Of a DNA stretch of 64,000 nucleotides, positions 26,375-35,678 are shown piece after piece. Under the pieces are notes generated by a model. The model ran no database searches. It had not been told where the DNA came from and was given only the letters and a program-made list of their open reading frames with translations. The DNA comes from Clostridia bacterium (lineage in GTDB: Bacteria; Bacillota; Clostridia; Lachnospirales; Anaerotignaceae), in assembly GCA_910575055.1 (NCBI GenBank), contig CAJTDC010000002.1, forward strand, positions 124,001 to 188,000, written 5' to 3'. The translations under genes were made by a program, and so were the position numbers. The number at the start of each line of letters is the position of its first letter. Positions within the stretch are counted from its first letter, which is position 1.

Positions 26375-27157
26375 TAATTTATATATTTTTGTTTTCTCGG
26401 AAAATATTGTATGTACGACATTTTAAAACTTTGTTTTTGTTTTGTAGATGTATTTTAACTTTTTTGTTCTATGCTTTAAAAAGATTATAAATTAGTCAAA
26501 TTATAGTAAAATTATACTCAATGTAAAACACCTCTTTTTATGTAAATTAGTTATATGAAATATCTATCATGTGAGAATTAAGTAGCTTGCTAAATAAGCA
26601 AGAACAACAAAATCATTTATGATATCTGGACTAGCTAATAGTGCAAAAAGCTACAATTTTACAGAACATCGTTTTATTGTTATTTTATTTTTAATAGTAA
26701 AGTTTATATACAGTATAGAAAAAAACGGCATTCTAAAAAGAGAAAAGTCACACTGAAAGTGTTTTGCAAATTTCAAAAAAATTTACATTTAGGCTTTGGG
26801 ACACTCCAACAAATATGAAAAAAGAACAAGAAACACAAAATAACAGTATTTCTTGTTCCAATTCATTCAAACAATCTAATATAAATGGGTCAGAAATAGT
26901 AGCATCATATATTTCCAAATATAAAAACCTATGTCTGTGCAAATTCAAAACTGTGTTCTATATCTAAATCATCAATAATCAATAGACTATATTGATTTAA
27001 GCTATCAATAAATTCATTGTGCTCATTAGAATACATGCTAGTTAAAGTATTTAATATTACAACAATAAAACAAGCAAAATATATTTCTAACAAGAAAGAC
27101 AACAAAACAGAATAATATTTATACATTTGATATTTTTTGCATAAAATCCATTTGAAA
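26375..27157. other. Degenerate AT-rich intergenic region
   Basis: Nearly 800 bp between the LysR gene and the IolH-like gene with no intact gene. The right part contains a minus-strand fragment of a DnaC/IstB-type ATPase, listed separately. The left part (26375-26900) has short open frames without family features. It looks like a decayed mobile-element site. Confidence 0.5.
26950..27100 (-). pseudogene. Fragment of a DnaC/IstB-type ATP-binding protein
   Basis: The minus-strand frame reads LTSMYSNEHNEFIDSLNQYS followed by LLIIDDLDIEHSFEFAQT and a stop. This fits the Walker B region of IstB/DnaC-like helper ATPases (..SLN.YDLLIIDDLGIER.TEFA...). The preceding residues replace the Walker A region without a clear GxxGxGKT. 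No complete domain remains on either side. Identification rests on about 40 residues. Confidence 0.45.
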
Positions 27158-28078
27158 TCACTTATTTAATAATTCTTTTTCAATTCTTTCTCTTGCTTCT
27201 GGTGCTTGTTTATTCATTTTTTCTGGAAAACCGAACATAGATACACAAGCAATGTTATCTCCGCCTACTTTTGGAGCATTTGTCTTTAATTGTTTATTTG
27301 CAAAATCCATTTCTCTGAGTGTTTCAAATATTCCATTAAAATCAACATCGCCTTCTCCCATTGCTAAATGCTGATGTACTGTAACATCTGCTTTTCCTCT
27401 GCCATTTAACCAGGGTGGATTTAATATATAACGACAGTCCAATGTTTGATTAAATGTGTCTGCAAATAACACGTGTGTTAATTCGTCCCCTGCATAGCGA
27501 AGCATAGAATGCACATCACCTTTTCCTTGGTCATAGAAAAATCCGTGTGGAGAAGAATAAACATAACCTAAATTTTTAGAACGAAAAGATTTTACCATAT
27601 CACAAGTTTCATTGTTTAATTCACAAAAATCGTAAGGGTGAGATTGTATTTCTACTCGAATACCTTCTTTTTCAATAATAGGAAGTAACTCCTCCATAGA
27701 TTGAAACCACATTCCATTACAAATTTCTTGCTGATTTGGGTCACCTGACAATTCTGTATTGATAACTTGTACACCCATATCAACTGCAATTTGTATCATT
27801 CTTTTCCAATTTGCTACAGCAAACTTTCTTTGTTCTTCTGTTGGCCCTGACCAGCGATATACTACAATAAAAGAAGAAATTTCAACACCTGTTTCTTTTA
27901 ATGCTTTTCTGTATTCCATTTCACATTCTTTGGAAAATAAAGGGTGTTTATAAAATGGATTAATACGAGGGTGTGGAGATTGCTCAATATATTTATATCC
28001 CCAATCTGCAACTTGATGGACCATTCTATTAATATCCATTTGTTTCGCTAAAACATCTACATCAAATGCAATTTTCAT
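27158..28078 (-). CDS. Sugar phosphate isomerase/epimerase (IolH-like TIM barrel)
   Basis: A 306-residue cytosolic TIM-barrel protein of the AP-endonuclease-2/xylose isomerase-like family. Visible features are KIAFDVDVLAKQMDINRMVH, WGYKYIEQSPHPRINPFY, the metal-ligand region INTELSGDPNQ, IEIQSHP-type EIQSHPYDF and the C-terminal LAMGEGDVDFNGIFETLREM, a motif shared with IolE/IolH. It is the last gene of the inositol-type operon, after iolE. Bacillus IolH has a related fold but an uncertain role. The start is placed at the ATG at 28078 with AGGAGG upstream; an upstream TTG is less likely. Confidence 0.75.
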   Translation of the reverse strand: MKIAFDVDVLAKQMDINRMVHQVADWGYKYIEQSPHPRINPFYKHPLFSKECEMEYRKALKETGVEISSFIVVYRWSGPTEEQRKFAVANWKRMIQIAVDMGVQVINTELSGDPNQQEICNGMWFQSMEELLPIIEKEGIRVEIQSHPYDFCELNNETCDMVKSFRSKNLGYVYSSPHGFFYDQGKGDVHSMLRYAGDELTHVLFADTFNQTLDCRYILNPPWLNGRGKADVTVHQHLAMGEGDVDFNGIFETLREMDFANKQLKTNAPKVGGDNIACVSMFGFPEKMNKQAPEARERIEKELLNK

Positions 28079-28116
28079 AACCAAAACCTCCTATACTTAT
28101 ATTTAAGTATCATTTT

Positions 28117-29013
28117 TTACAGTCCTGTTTTTTCTGCAATATATTTTCTTGCTTTTAAAGCATATTCAAAAGGATTTGCTTTTGCTGGGTCTTGTTCTGC
28201 TTCTACCACAACAAAACCTTCATAATCTGCATTTTCAAGTACATCAAATATTGGCTGAAAATCTACATCACCATCTCCGGGTACTGTAAAAACGCCTTCA
28301 CGCACGCCTTTTAAAAAACTCCATTTTTCTTTTTTTGACTTCTCAACCATATTACTGCGAATATCTTTTAAATGTACGTGTTTTATACGATTTACATACT
28401 TTTTCAATACTTTTACAGGGTCTATTCCTGCAAATGATAAATGCCCACTATCAAACAATAAATATACCAATTCTGGATTTACCATATCCATAAATTTATC
28501 AATTTCTTGTTCTGTTTGTACCACTGTCCCCATATGATGATGAAATGTCAATGTCATGCCCTTATCTTTTGCAATTTTTCCTAATTTATTTAATCCTTCT
28601 GTTAATAATTTCCATTCTTCATCATTCATTACATATTTACCTTCCCAAACAGGCTGGTCTAATTTTCCTTGAATACTATAGCTTTGTTCTGAAACACCTA
28701 TTACTTTTGCTCCCATAGTATGTAAAAAATCTATTGCTTTTATAAACTCTTTTTCTGTTTGTTCATATGGTTTTGAAATTAAAAATGAAGAAAACCATTG
28801 ATTGCATATACCTATATTTCTCATATCTAAAGCCTTTTTTAAAACAGCAGTATCTGTAGGATATTTTCCTCCCACTTCTGAGCCTGTAAATCCTGCAAGT
28901 GCCATTTCACTAACGCATTGTTCAAAAGTATTTTCTTTTCCTAAATCTGGCATATCATCATTTGTCCAAGCAATAGGAGCAATACCTAATTTCACTTTAT
29001 TTTTATTTAACAT
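28117..29013 (-). CDS. iolE: Myo-inosose-2 dehydratase
   Basis: A 298-residue TIM-barrel enzyme that dehydrates 2-keto-myo-inositol to a diketo intermediate in inositol catabolism. Family features are [38 protein letters not shown], the metal-binding [41 protein letters not shown] and [12 protein letters not shown]. The length is as expected (about 300). It lies 7 bp after the transporter-kinase fusion gene in the LacI-linked operon. The downstream pathway enzymes IolD, IolB, IolC and IolJ are not in this window. Confidence 0.92.
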   Translation of the reverse strand: MLNKNKVKLGIAPIAWTNDDMPDLGKENTFEQCVSEMALAGFTGSEVGGKYPTDTAVLKKALDMRNIGICNQWFSSFLISKPYEQTEKEFIKAIDFLHTMGAKVIGVSEQSYSIQGKLDQPVWEGKYVMNDEEWKLLTEGLNKLGKIAKDKGMTLTFHHHMGTVVQTEQEIDKFMDMVNPELVYLLFDSGHLSFAGIDPVKVLKKYVNRIKHVHLKDIRSNMVEKSKKEKWSFLKGVREGVFTVPGDGDVDFQPIFDVLENADYEGFVVVEAEQDPAKANPFEYALKARKYIAEKTGL

Positions 29014-29020
29014 TATTTTG

Positions 29021-31099
29021 TCACTCCATTTCTTTTTGTTTGATATAATTTAATATCATATTTACAGCATTATTTACACCCACTTTACCTACATTAATAA
29101 CCATATCATAATATTGTGGGTCATCTCTTTTTGTTCCTGTAAACTTTTGATAATAATGATTTCTTTGTTCATCTCTTTTATCTAAATCTTTTAAGTTTTC
29201 CTCTTTGTAATATTCTACTGCTTCTTTTTTTCTATATTCATCATCAGCATACAAAAAGAAGGAATATGTATGAGGTTTGTTTTCTAATATAAAATTAGCA
29301 CATCTTCCTAAAAATACACCAGGTGACTTGACTGATAACTCTCTAATAATTTTTGTTTGTACTTTAAACATATCACTTGCTGTTAAATCTCCAGCAGTAC
29401 CTGCATTTCCATAGGCATATGGTGAAAATGTAATTTCCTGTTGTTCATTATAAGAGTCAAAATAATTTTCAATATCCCTCATAGAATAAGAATTCATACC
29501 AAATTTTTCAGCCATAAGACATATAATTTGTCTGTCATAAAGACGACAGTTTAATGCTTTTGAAATTTCTTCTGCTACTTTTTTTCCACTTGCACCATAC
29601 AAACGTCCTATAGCAACATTAATTTCGTTTCCATTCTTATTTTCTGTCATATTTACTTGTTGTTGTTCTTCTAAATTTTTACCTTCTCTTGCAATAAGTT
29701 CTCTCATCATTTTGTCATATGTTTTATCTAATTTATAGCAAGCTGCTATTAAAAACATAATTGCCCATATTGCAATAGGTACATATAAATAAAAGCCTTT
29801 TATTGCTGAAATCGCTTCAACAGTTTGTTCTGCAGCAGTTGCTTTTAATCCGTCAAACATCGCCATAGAAAGAATAGCTCCCATAATAGCAGAAGTAAAA
29901 CCAGAACCTGCTTTTTGTCCCATACTCATAGAAGAAAACATCAATCCTTCTACACGAACGCCTGTTTTCCAATGTCCATATTCTATGGCGTCACTTGGTA
30001 AAGAATATTGTGTTCCATAGAATGGTGCAATGCCAAATCCTCTCATAATACAAGTAACAATTCCCAAAGGTACACTTGTGATATTTAAAAGAAATACTAA
30101 TTGTCCAGCAATACCTAACAAACAACCTGCACAAATCAAATTTCTTTTTCCATATTTAGGAAGTATTTTAGGTAGCATAGCAATACCAATAATGGTTGCA
30201 ATTTTTTCTGCAGCGGACAGAGGCATTACTAAATTGACATCATTTAAAACATATTGACAATAATAAGTTAAATCAGTACCTATGATAATTTGATAGGCTG
30301 TATAAAATATCATAAGTCCTAATGCAATTAAAAAATATCTATTTGTGATAGTAGCTTTAAATGCTGTTAAAAATGGAATATCTGATTTTTGTTCTTGTGC
30401 TGCGGCTTTTACTCTCTCTGTACAAGTACAATATGTATTTACTAATACAAATACAGAAACAGTTGCATATACTGCGGTTACAATAATCCACGCTGCTTGC
30501 GTATTGTTTATTAATATAGCAACTTTATTTATGATAGGTAATGTAAATGCTGTAATTATCATACTAGCTGTAATAGATAATACCATACGAATGTTACAAA
30601 TCGTATCTCTTTCTTTTCTGTCGCGACTCATCAAAGAACCTAGTGCATGAAATGGTTGGCTAATTGCTGTATATACTACAGTATTCATAATGTTATATGT
30701 TACAAAAGCATATATTACTTTTCCCATATCTCCAACATTTGGCATAGTAAACAATAATATTGCAGCCAAAGCGTAAGGAATAGCAAGTCTTAATATCCAT
30801 ATTCTAGCTTTTCCATATTTTGAATGAGTACGGTCAATAATTGTCCCCATAAGTACATCTGAAAAACCATCAAATACTCTGGACAAAAGCATTATCATAC
30901 CAACAGAGCCTGACGAAATACCTACAACATTAGTATAAAAATATATCAGCAATGTTGTTGTCATAGTATACATTAATGTTAATGCAGGGTCGCCAAAACA
31001 ATATGACAGCTTTTCTGACAGTGGTACTTTTATAAACTCATTCATATCTTTGCCTTTTTGTTTAAAGTTTAAAAGTTCCGGAATTCCTCCTTGTACCAT
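29021..31099 (-). CDS. GPH-family sugar/inositol symporter fused to a cytidylate-kinase-like domain
   Basis: A 692-residue two-part protein in one uninterrupted frame. Residues ~15-470 are a GPH/MelB-type cation symporter with about 12 membrane segments ([46 protein letters not shown]). After a charged, Gln-rich cytoplasmic linker (~475-500), residues ~500-690 are a cytidylate-kinase-like domain (Cytidylate_kin2 type). This domain has a P-loop-like [28 protein letters not shown], the [10 protein letters not shown] motif, [12 protein letters not shown] and the C-terminal [18 protein letters not shown]. Related free-standing domains usually read FGSGG in the P-loop; here it is YGASG. The start at 31099 has GGAGGGG six bases upstream; an in-frame ATG 18 bp earlier overlaps that site. 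It lies between iolI and iolE and probably imports inositol or an inositol derivative. Confidence 0.88.
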   Translation of the reverse strand: MVQGGIPELLNFKQKGKDMNEFIKVPLSEKLSYCFGDPALTLMYTMTTTLLIYFYTNVVGISSGSVGMIMLLSRVFDGFSDVLMGTIIDRTHSKYGKARIWILRLAIPYALAAILLFTMPNVGDMGKVIYAFVTYNIMNTVVYTAISQPFHALGSLMSRDRKERDTICNIRMVLSITASMIITAFTLPIINKVAILINNTQAAWIIVTAVYATVSVFVLVNTYCTCTERVKAAAQEQKSDIPFLTAFKATITNRYFLIALGLMIFYTAYQIIIGTDLTYYCQYVLNDVNLVMPLSAAEKIATIIGIAMLPKILPKYGKRNLICAGCLLGIAGQLVFLLNITSVPLGIVTCIMRGFGIAPFYGTQYSLPSDAIEYGHWKTGVRVEGLMFSSMSMGQKAGSGFTSAIMGAILSMAMFDGLKATAAEQTVEAISAIKGFYLYVPIAIWAIMFLIAACYKLDKTYDKMMRELIAREGKNLEEQQQVNMTENKNGNEINVAIGRLYGASGKKVAEEISKALNCRLYDRQIICLMAEKFGMNSYSMRDIENYFDSYNEQQEITFSPYAYGNAGTAGDLTASDMFKVQTKIIRELSVKSPGVFLGRCANFILENKPHTYSFFLYADDEYRKKEAVEYYKEENLKDLDKRDEQRNHYYQKFTGTKRDDPQYYDMVINVGKVGVNNAVNMILNYIKQKEME

Positions 31100-31128
31100 A
31101 TATTCCCCTCCAATCATTTTTTCATTAA

Positions 31129-31163
31129 TACGACTGCCTTAAAAATGAAGGCAGCCGTTATTT
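31129..31163 (-). other. Intercistronic hairpin between iolI and the transporter gene
   Basis: AATACGACTGCCTT-AAAAATG-AAGGCAGCCGTTATT makes a 14-bp stem with two mismatches. On the minus strand no T-run follows, and the transporter ribosome site comes soon after. It is more likely an mRNA stability or processing element than a terminator. Confidence 0.55.
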
Positions 31164-31167
31164 TAAT

Positions 31168-32001
31168 TTATCCAAAATATTTTTGTACAAATTTCTTTGT
31201 TACTTCAGCAGCCTTTTTTACATTTTCTTCGTGGGACATTGCATAATATTCAGGACGAAATTCTTCAATGGTACACACACCATCAAAACCAATTTCTTTT
31301 AATGCTGAAGCAATACCAGAATGGTCAACAACACCTTCTTCTGGCCACAAACGTTTATCATCACCACAAGAACCTAAAGGAAGGTCTTCACAGTCATTTA
31401 AGTGATAAGCAAATATTTTATTTCCATCTGCAGCTTTTAAATCTTCTAATTTAGAACACATTTCGTGAAAATGAAATGTATCTACTGTAATACCAACATT
31501 TTCACGGTCAACTGCTTTTACAACATCATAAGCTGTACCAAATTGGTTAATAGAACAATTTGGTGCACCACAAAATTCAAGAGATATTTTCATATCATTT
31601 CCTACTTTATCAGAAAGATAACGTAGTCTTTTTACTGCTTCTTCTTTTATTTCATTTACAGATTTATCTTTTATATCAAAAGAAGGTACTGTAATTAACA
31701 TTTTCATACCAATCGCTTTTGAAACTTCCATAATAAAATCTACTTCATCGTCAATTTCTTTTTCTCCAGCTTCATCTCTTTGATTAAAGAATATTAAAGT
31801 ATTATATGCCCAAGGTTTTAAATGATGGTTTTGAAACCAATTTGACAAATCTTCTAATGTATTTGTTTTTAAATATTCTCTTATACAATCAAAACGAATT
31901 TCTATGTAATCAAAACCGTACTTCTCACACATTTCCATATCTGCTATTAAAGACTGTCCTTTACATTCTAATGCTGTAGCTTCATTAAATCCTATTTTCA
32001 T
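31168..32001 (-). CDS. iolI: 2-keto-myo-inositol isomerase
   Basis: A 277-residue TIM-barrel isomerase that converts 2-keto-myo-inositol to its 1-keto isomer. It matches the Bacillus IolI layout almost end to end: KIGFNEATALECK, CEKYGFDYIEIRFDCI, FFNQRDEAGEKEID, SLEFCGAPNCSINQFGTAYD, VGITVDTFHFHEMCSKLEDL, FAYHLNDCEDLPLG and TIEEFRPEYYAMSHEEN, with metal ligands at the E, D, H and E of these blocks. It lies 17 bp after iolG in the operon. Confidence 0.92.
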   Translation of the reverse strand: MKIGFNEATALECKGQSLIADMEMCEKYGFDYIEIRFDCIREYLKTNTLEDLSNWFQNHHLKPWAYNTLIFFNQRDEAGEKEIDDEVDFIMEVSKAIGMKMLITVPSFDIKDKSVNEIKEEAVKRLRYLSDKVGNDMKISLEFCGAPNCSINQFGTAYDVVKAVDRENVGITVDTFHFHEMCSKLEDLKAADGNKIFAYHLNDCEDLPLGSCGDDKRLWPEEGVVDHSGIASALKEIGFDGVCTIEEFRPEYYAMSHEENVKKAAEVTKKFVQKYFG

Positions 32002-32018
32002 ACAATACTACCTCCTTA

Positions 32019-33023
32019 TTATTTATAAAATTCTGGTTTTTCAACTGCCGCTTTAATTGTTTCAATTTCTCCTGTTTGCTGTGCTTTTACTAAAGCATCT
32101 GCAGTAATTGCTGCTAAATATCCGTCCCACGCATTAGGTCCATTGATAACACATTGTGCTGCATCATCAACCCACGCCTGTACTTCTGTATCATAAGCAT
32201 CTTTAAATCTTACAAAACAATCTGTATCTATTGTAGTAGAAACTGCTGCATTTTTACGTATACTTGGATAAATTGGTGATGGCATTTTAATTGCACCATC
32301 TTCACAAACAACTTCACAGTTAATATCATATCCAAATTTACAATTTACAAATACTTCTACATCAATACAAACACCTTTTTTAGTACGAAGAAGCATAATT
32401 TGAGGGTCTTTTAATTCTGAATGAGAATATTTTGTCACTTTTGGAAGTATTACCTGTGCAGACTCATATTCATCATCTACTAACCAGTGTAATACATCAA
32501 TCTCATGAATTGCGGTATCGTGCACGGCCATAGGAGTATTATAGTTTGTTCCAACTTCTGGATTTCTGTGAGTACAATGAAGTATTAAAGGCTCACCATA
32601 TTCCCCAGATGTTAAGGCTTCTTTTACTTGCATATAGCCTTTATCATATCTTCTCATAAATCCTAGTTGAATAAGATGTTTTCCTGATTTTACTTCTGCT
32701 TCTACTACTTTTAAACAATCTTCTGCTGTTGTACAAAGAGGTTTTTCGCAAAATATTCTTTTACCTGCTTTTATTGCTTCTAAAAGAGAGTCAACATGTG
32801 CAAATCCTGGTGATACAATAAATACAGCGTCTACATTGTTGTCATTAATTAAAGCATTTGCATCTGTATATACTTTTGCTCCGCAAATCTCTGCTGCTTG
32901 TTTGGCACTCTCTTCGAATACATCTGACACTGCAACAACTTGTGCACCTTGAATTTTGTTTGTCAATCTTCTAATATGGTCTTTACCCATACCACCACAA
33001 CCAATTACACCTACTTTTAACAT
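32019..33023 (-). CDS. iolG: Inositol 2-dehydrogenase (Gfo/Idh/MocA family)
   Basis: A 334-residue NAD(P)-dependent dehydrogenase. The Rossmann motif GVIGCGGMGKDHIRRL starts the protein, EKPLCTTAEDCLKVV carries the conserved EKP, and AVHDTAIHEIDVLHWL holds the catalytic D..H pair. MRRYDKGYMQVKEAL and the substrate-binding region are typical of inositol dehydrogenases. It oxidises myo-inositol (or scyllo/chiro isomers) to the ketone. The start at 33023 is set by AAAGGAGG nine bases upstream; an ATG 30 bp earlier lies before this site. First structural gene downstream of the LacI-type regulator, with three LacI-like sites in front. Confidence 0.88.
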   Translation of the reverse strand: MLKVGVIGCGGMGKDHIRRLTNKIQGAQVVAVSDVFEESAKQAAEICGAKVYTDANALINDNNVDAVFIVSPGFAHVDSLLEAIKAGKRIFCEKPLCTTAEDCLKVVEAEVKSGKHLIQLGFMRRYDKGYMQVKEALTSGEYGEPLILHCTHRNPEVGTNYNTPMAVHDTAIHEIDVLHWLVDDEYESAQVILPKVTKYSHSELKDPQIMLLRTKKGVCIDVEVFVNCKFGYDINCEVVCEDGAIKMPSPIYPSIRKNAAVSTTIDTDCFVRFKDAYDTEVQAWVDDAAQCVINGPNAWDGYLAAITADALVKAQQTGEIETIKAAVEKPEFYK

Positions 33024-33092
33024 AACTAATTCCTCCTTTTGATTGTTTATCACATTTTATTTCTTTGTTTTGATGTATTTATCATACTACTT

Positions 33093-33392
33093 TGTGCACG
33101 TGAACGCAATACCTTTTTTTCACAATATAGTATTTATTATATTATTAATATTTACTAAAAATATTTAAAAATAAGCATATTTTAAATATTTTTTATTATT
33201 TTCATATGCAGTTTTTGTATATTTTTAAAATGTTATTTTTATGTACTCGTGAACGGAATTTAGTATAGTATCATACTTTTTTTGATTTTGGGCATAAAAA
33301 AATATGTTGCTATATTATTTTTATAGAAAGCAACAAATCTTTTTTATTTATTTATAGTATATAAAGTGATTTTTATGTATCCGTGCACATAC
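33093..33392. promoter_or_regulatory. Three candidate LacI-type operators upstream of iolG
   Basis: The 368-bp gap holds three related GC-richer islands in very AT-rich DNA: TGTGCACGTGAACGCA (33093-33108), TACTCGTGAACGGA (33244-33257) and GTATCCGTGCACATAC (33377-33392, touching the end of the lacI-type gene). They share CGTKCAC/GTGMACG cores typical of LacI/GalR operators. Three sites about 135-150 bp apart would allow DNA looping. Binding by the neighbouring LacI protein is inferred; the rest of the gap shows only A/T tracts. Confidence 0.6.
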
Positions 33393-34420
33393 TATATATT
33401 GTATTTTGTTTTGATAAATATTTCTGTATATTGAAATTTATTTTTGGGTTCTTCATCATAAAAAAACTTACGAAACAATAACATAACTGACTCATATCCC
33501 TGTGTGTAGGCATCTTGTCCAATTAAAAAATTAATTGTACCATCTAAAAGCCAATAAATATTTTCCTCTATAAAATCATTTGCAATTACTTTTATTTCTT
33601 TGTCTTTTTTGGCATTTTTAATTGCTTTACATACGCCTACTACACCAGAACCTGTAATATAAAATCCTTTTATATCTGTGTATTCTTTTAAAGCTTCTTC
33701 TGCAATTTTTTCTGCTACCCAATTATCATCATATCCATATCTTACTCCTATAATTTCAATTTCTGGATAAGATAATTCAATTTCTTTTATAAAGCTATTT
33801 TTTCTATTTTTTAATGACAAATTTTCTTCATAACCAGAAATAATCATTATTTTTCCTTTTCCATTTAAAATCTCTCCCATAAGTCCTGCAGCAGTTTGAC
33901 CACTTTTTTTTGTATTTTGCCCTACAAAACAAATACGAGAAGTATCTTCTAAATCAGAATTGAATGTTAAAACAGGGATATGATATTCTTCTGAAAATCT
34001 ATTCACTGTTTGCATTAAATATCTATCCTCAGAAGGAGAAAGAGCAATTCCGCTTACATTATCCGCTTTCATTTTTTCCATAATATTTACTACTTCTCCA
34101 GCATTAATGCCATCTATTGTTTTAATATTAACACTTGCCCCAAAACTTTCTACTTCTTTTTTTGCAGTTTCTAATCCTTTTAAAACGACCTTCATAAATG
34201 GCGTATTTGCTGATTGCAGTATTACACCTATTTTCAAATTCTTTTTTGCCATAGCAAGTGCTCTACCAGCAAAACTTGGTTGATATCCTAATTCTTTTGC
34301 AATACGCTTAATTTTTTCTTCTACTTCTAATTTTATATGTCCTCTATTGTTTAATGCTCTATCTACAGTACCTCTCGAAACTCCAGCTAAATCTGCTATT
34401 TGTTGTAATGTAACTGCCAT
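33392..34420 (-). CDS. LacI-family transcriptional regulator of the inositol-type operon
   Basis: A 342-residue regulator. The HTH reads TLQQIADLAGVSRGTVDRAL followed by a hinge (GYQPSFAGRAL). The periplasmic-binding-like effector domain begins at LKIGVILQSANTPFMKVVLK and contains GKIMIISGYEENLS and DIKGFYITGSGVVG, the style of sugar/polyol-responsive repressors. It is upstream of, and in the same direction as, iolG, with candidate operators between them. It probably represses the operon until an inositol-related ligand binds. Confidence 0.9.
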   Translation of the reverse strand: MAVTLQQIADLAGVSRGTVDRALNNRGHIKLEVEEKIKRIAKELGYQPSFAGRALAMAKKNLKIGVILQSANTPFMKVVLKGLETAKKEVESFGASVNIKTIDGINAGEVVNIMEKMKADNVSGIALSPSEDRYLMQTVNRFSEEYHIPVLTFNSDLEDTSRICFVGQNTKKSGQTAAGLMGEILNGKGKIMIISGYEENLSLKNRKNSFIKEIELSYPEIEIIGVRYGYDDNWVAEKIAEEALKEYTDIKGFYITGSGVVGVCKAIKNAKKDKEIKVIANDFIEENIYWLLDGTINFLIGQDAYTQGYESVMLLFRKFFYDEEPKNKFQYTEIFIKTKYNI

Positions 34421-34706
34421 TTTTTACACCCCTAATATTTCGTTATTTTTATATTTATTATAATACCATCATTTTTATATTTCAATGTTACATCAATTCT
34501 TTGTTATTTTTTCTAGCAAATATTATCATTTTTGCTAGAATTACAAACATATTTCTAATAAAGTGTTGTTGATACTTAAAATTAATCCATATAAAAAAAC
34601 AAAGTACACCTCATTATAGCATATTGAAAAAATCAACATATTCTTAAAAAACATATTATATTTTTGTTTTTTAGTTATATTTAAAAAAATTTTTTTAAAT
34701 TATATA

Positions 34707-35543
34707 TTAATTGTATATTAACTGTTGAATGGTATTGTTACTTGTTTTTAAACAAACAACATAATAATTTACTGTTGCTTCTTCATCTAATATTGGAACA
34801 ATTTTTCTATTATTTGGAGCTCCTTGCAAACGAATAGCTACATCTGTTACAAAAGATGGTAGAATAGACAGTTCAACCAATTCCTTAAGTGCAAATTCGT
34901 CATTTTGTACAAGAAAACGAGAATGTGGCATTTTCTTTGCTGGTATTTCACGCCAAAATCCTATATCAAAATATAAAAGCATATTTTCTCCGTCTAGTTC
35001 CTCCATAAACACAGCATCTTTTTTCGCAAGAGAGTGGTCAAAAGGAAGTGCAAAAAATAGTTTTTCTGTACCATATTCTTTTATGTATATATCTTTTTGT
35101 TCTGGTTTGTATGGTAAAATAATAATTTGATAAGTACCATTATTTAATCCCTTTAGTAGCATTTCATTTTCTTTTAATTCTGTAGAAATTGTTATATCAG
35201 GGCGTCGTTGTGTTATTTCTTGAATTAATGTAATCATAGGCATAGGAGCACAAGAACCTACAGAAAGTGTATGATTAGTACGGTCATTAGCACGTATCAA
35301 ATTTATCATATCTTTTGTTTGATCTAATATTTTGTTGGCATATATAACAGCAAGTTTTCCGTTCTCATTCAATTCCATTTTATTTTTTGTACGATAAAAC
35401 AATAATACATCAAATTCATTTTCTAATTTCTGCATAGTACGAGTTAATGTAGGTTGTGATATATGTAACATTTCAGCTGCTTTAGAAAGTGTACCATATT
35501 CTGCAAATGCTACAAGCTGTTTTAATTGCAATAATTCAATCAT
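34707..35543 (-). CDS. LysR-family regulator divergent from an aldo/keto reductase
   Basis: A 278-residue regulator with winged HTH (LKQLVAFAEYGTLSKAAEML, HISQPTLTRTMQKLENEFDV) and a short effector domain starting near HTLSVGSCAPMPM. The start at 35543 is chosen for its AGGAGATAT ribosome site; 19 more in-frame codons upstream lack one. It is divergent from the aldo/keto reductase at 35679 with a 135-bp gap, so that gene is the likely target. The gap does not contain the box shared by the other LysR-linked operons. Confidence 0.88.
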   Translation of the reverse strand: MIELLQLKQLVAFAEYGTLSKAAEMLHISQPTLTRTMQKLENEFDVLLFYRTKNKMELNENGKLAVIYANKILDQTKDMINLIRANDRTNHTLSVGSCAPMPMITLIQEITQRRPDITISTELKENEMLLKGLNNGTYQIIILPYKPEQKDIYIKEYGTEKLFFALPFDHSLAKKDAVFMEELDGENMLLYFDIGFWREIPAKKMPHSRFLVQNDEFALKELVELSILPSFVTDVAIRLQGAPNNRKIVPILDEEATVNYYVVCLKTSNNTIQQLIYN

Positions 35544-35678
35544 AATATATCTCCTGTCTTTTTTATTTTCAGTATTCATATATAGTATAGCACAATGCAA
35601 TATTGATATTGTACTTTTTTAAAAAAACTTTTTATAATAAATATAAAAATAATAAACTATGAAGGGAAGGTATATATT

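Noticed and set aside
28093-28110. Palindrome ATACTTATATTTAAGTAT between iolE and the IolH-like gene
   Set aside because: It resembles the LysR-linked box in its first 11 bases, but it lies inside an operon directly before a ribosome site and lacks the right half. It is probably a chance AT-rich palindrome.
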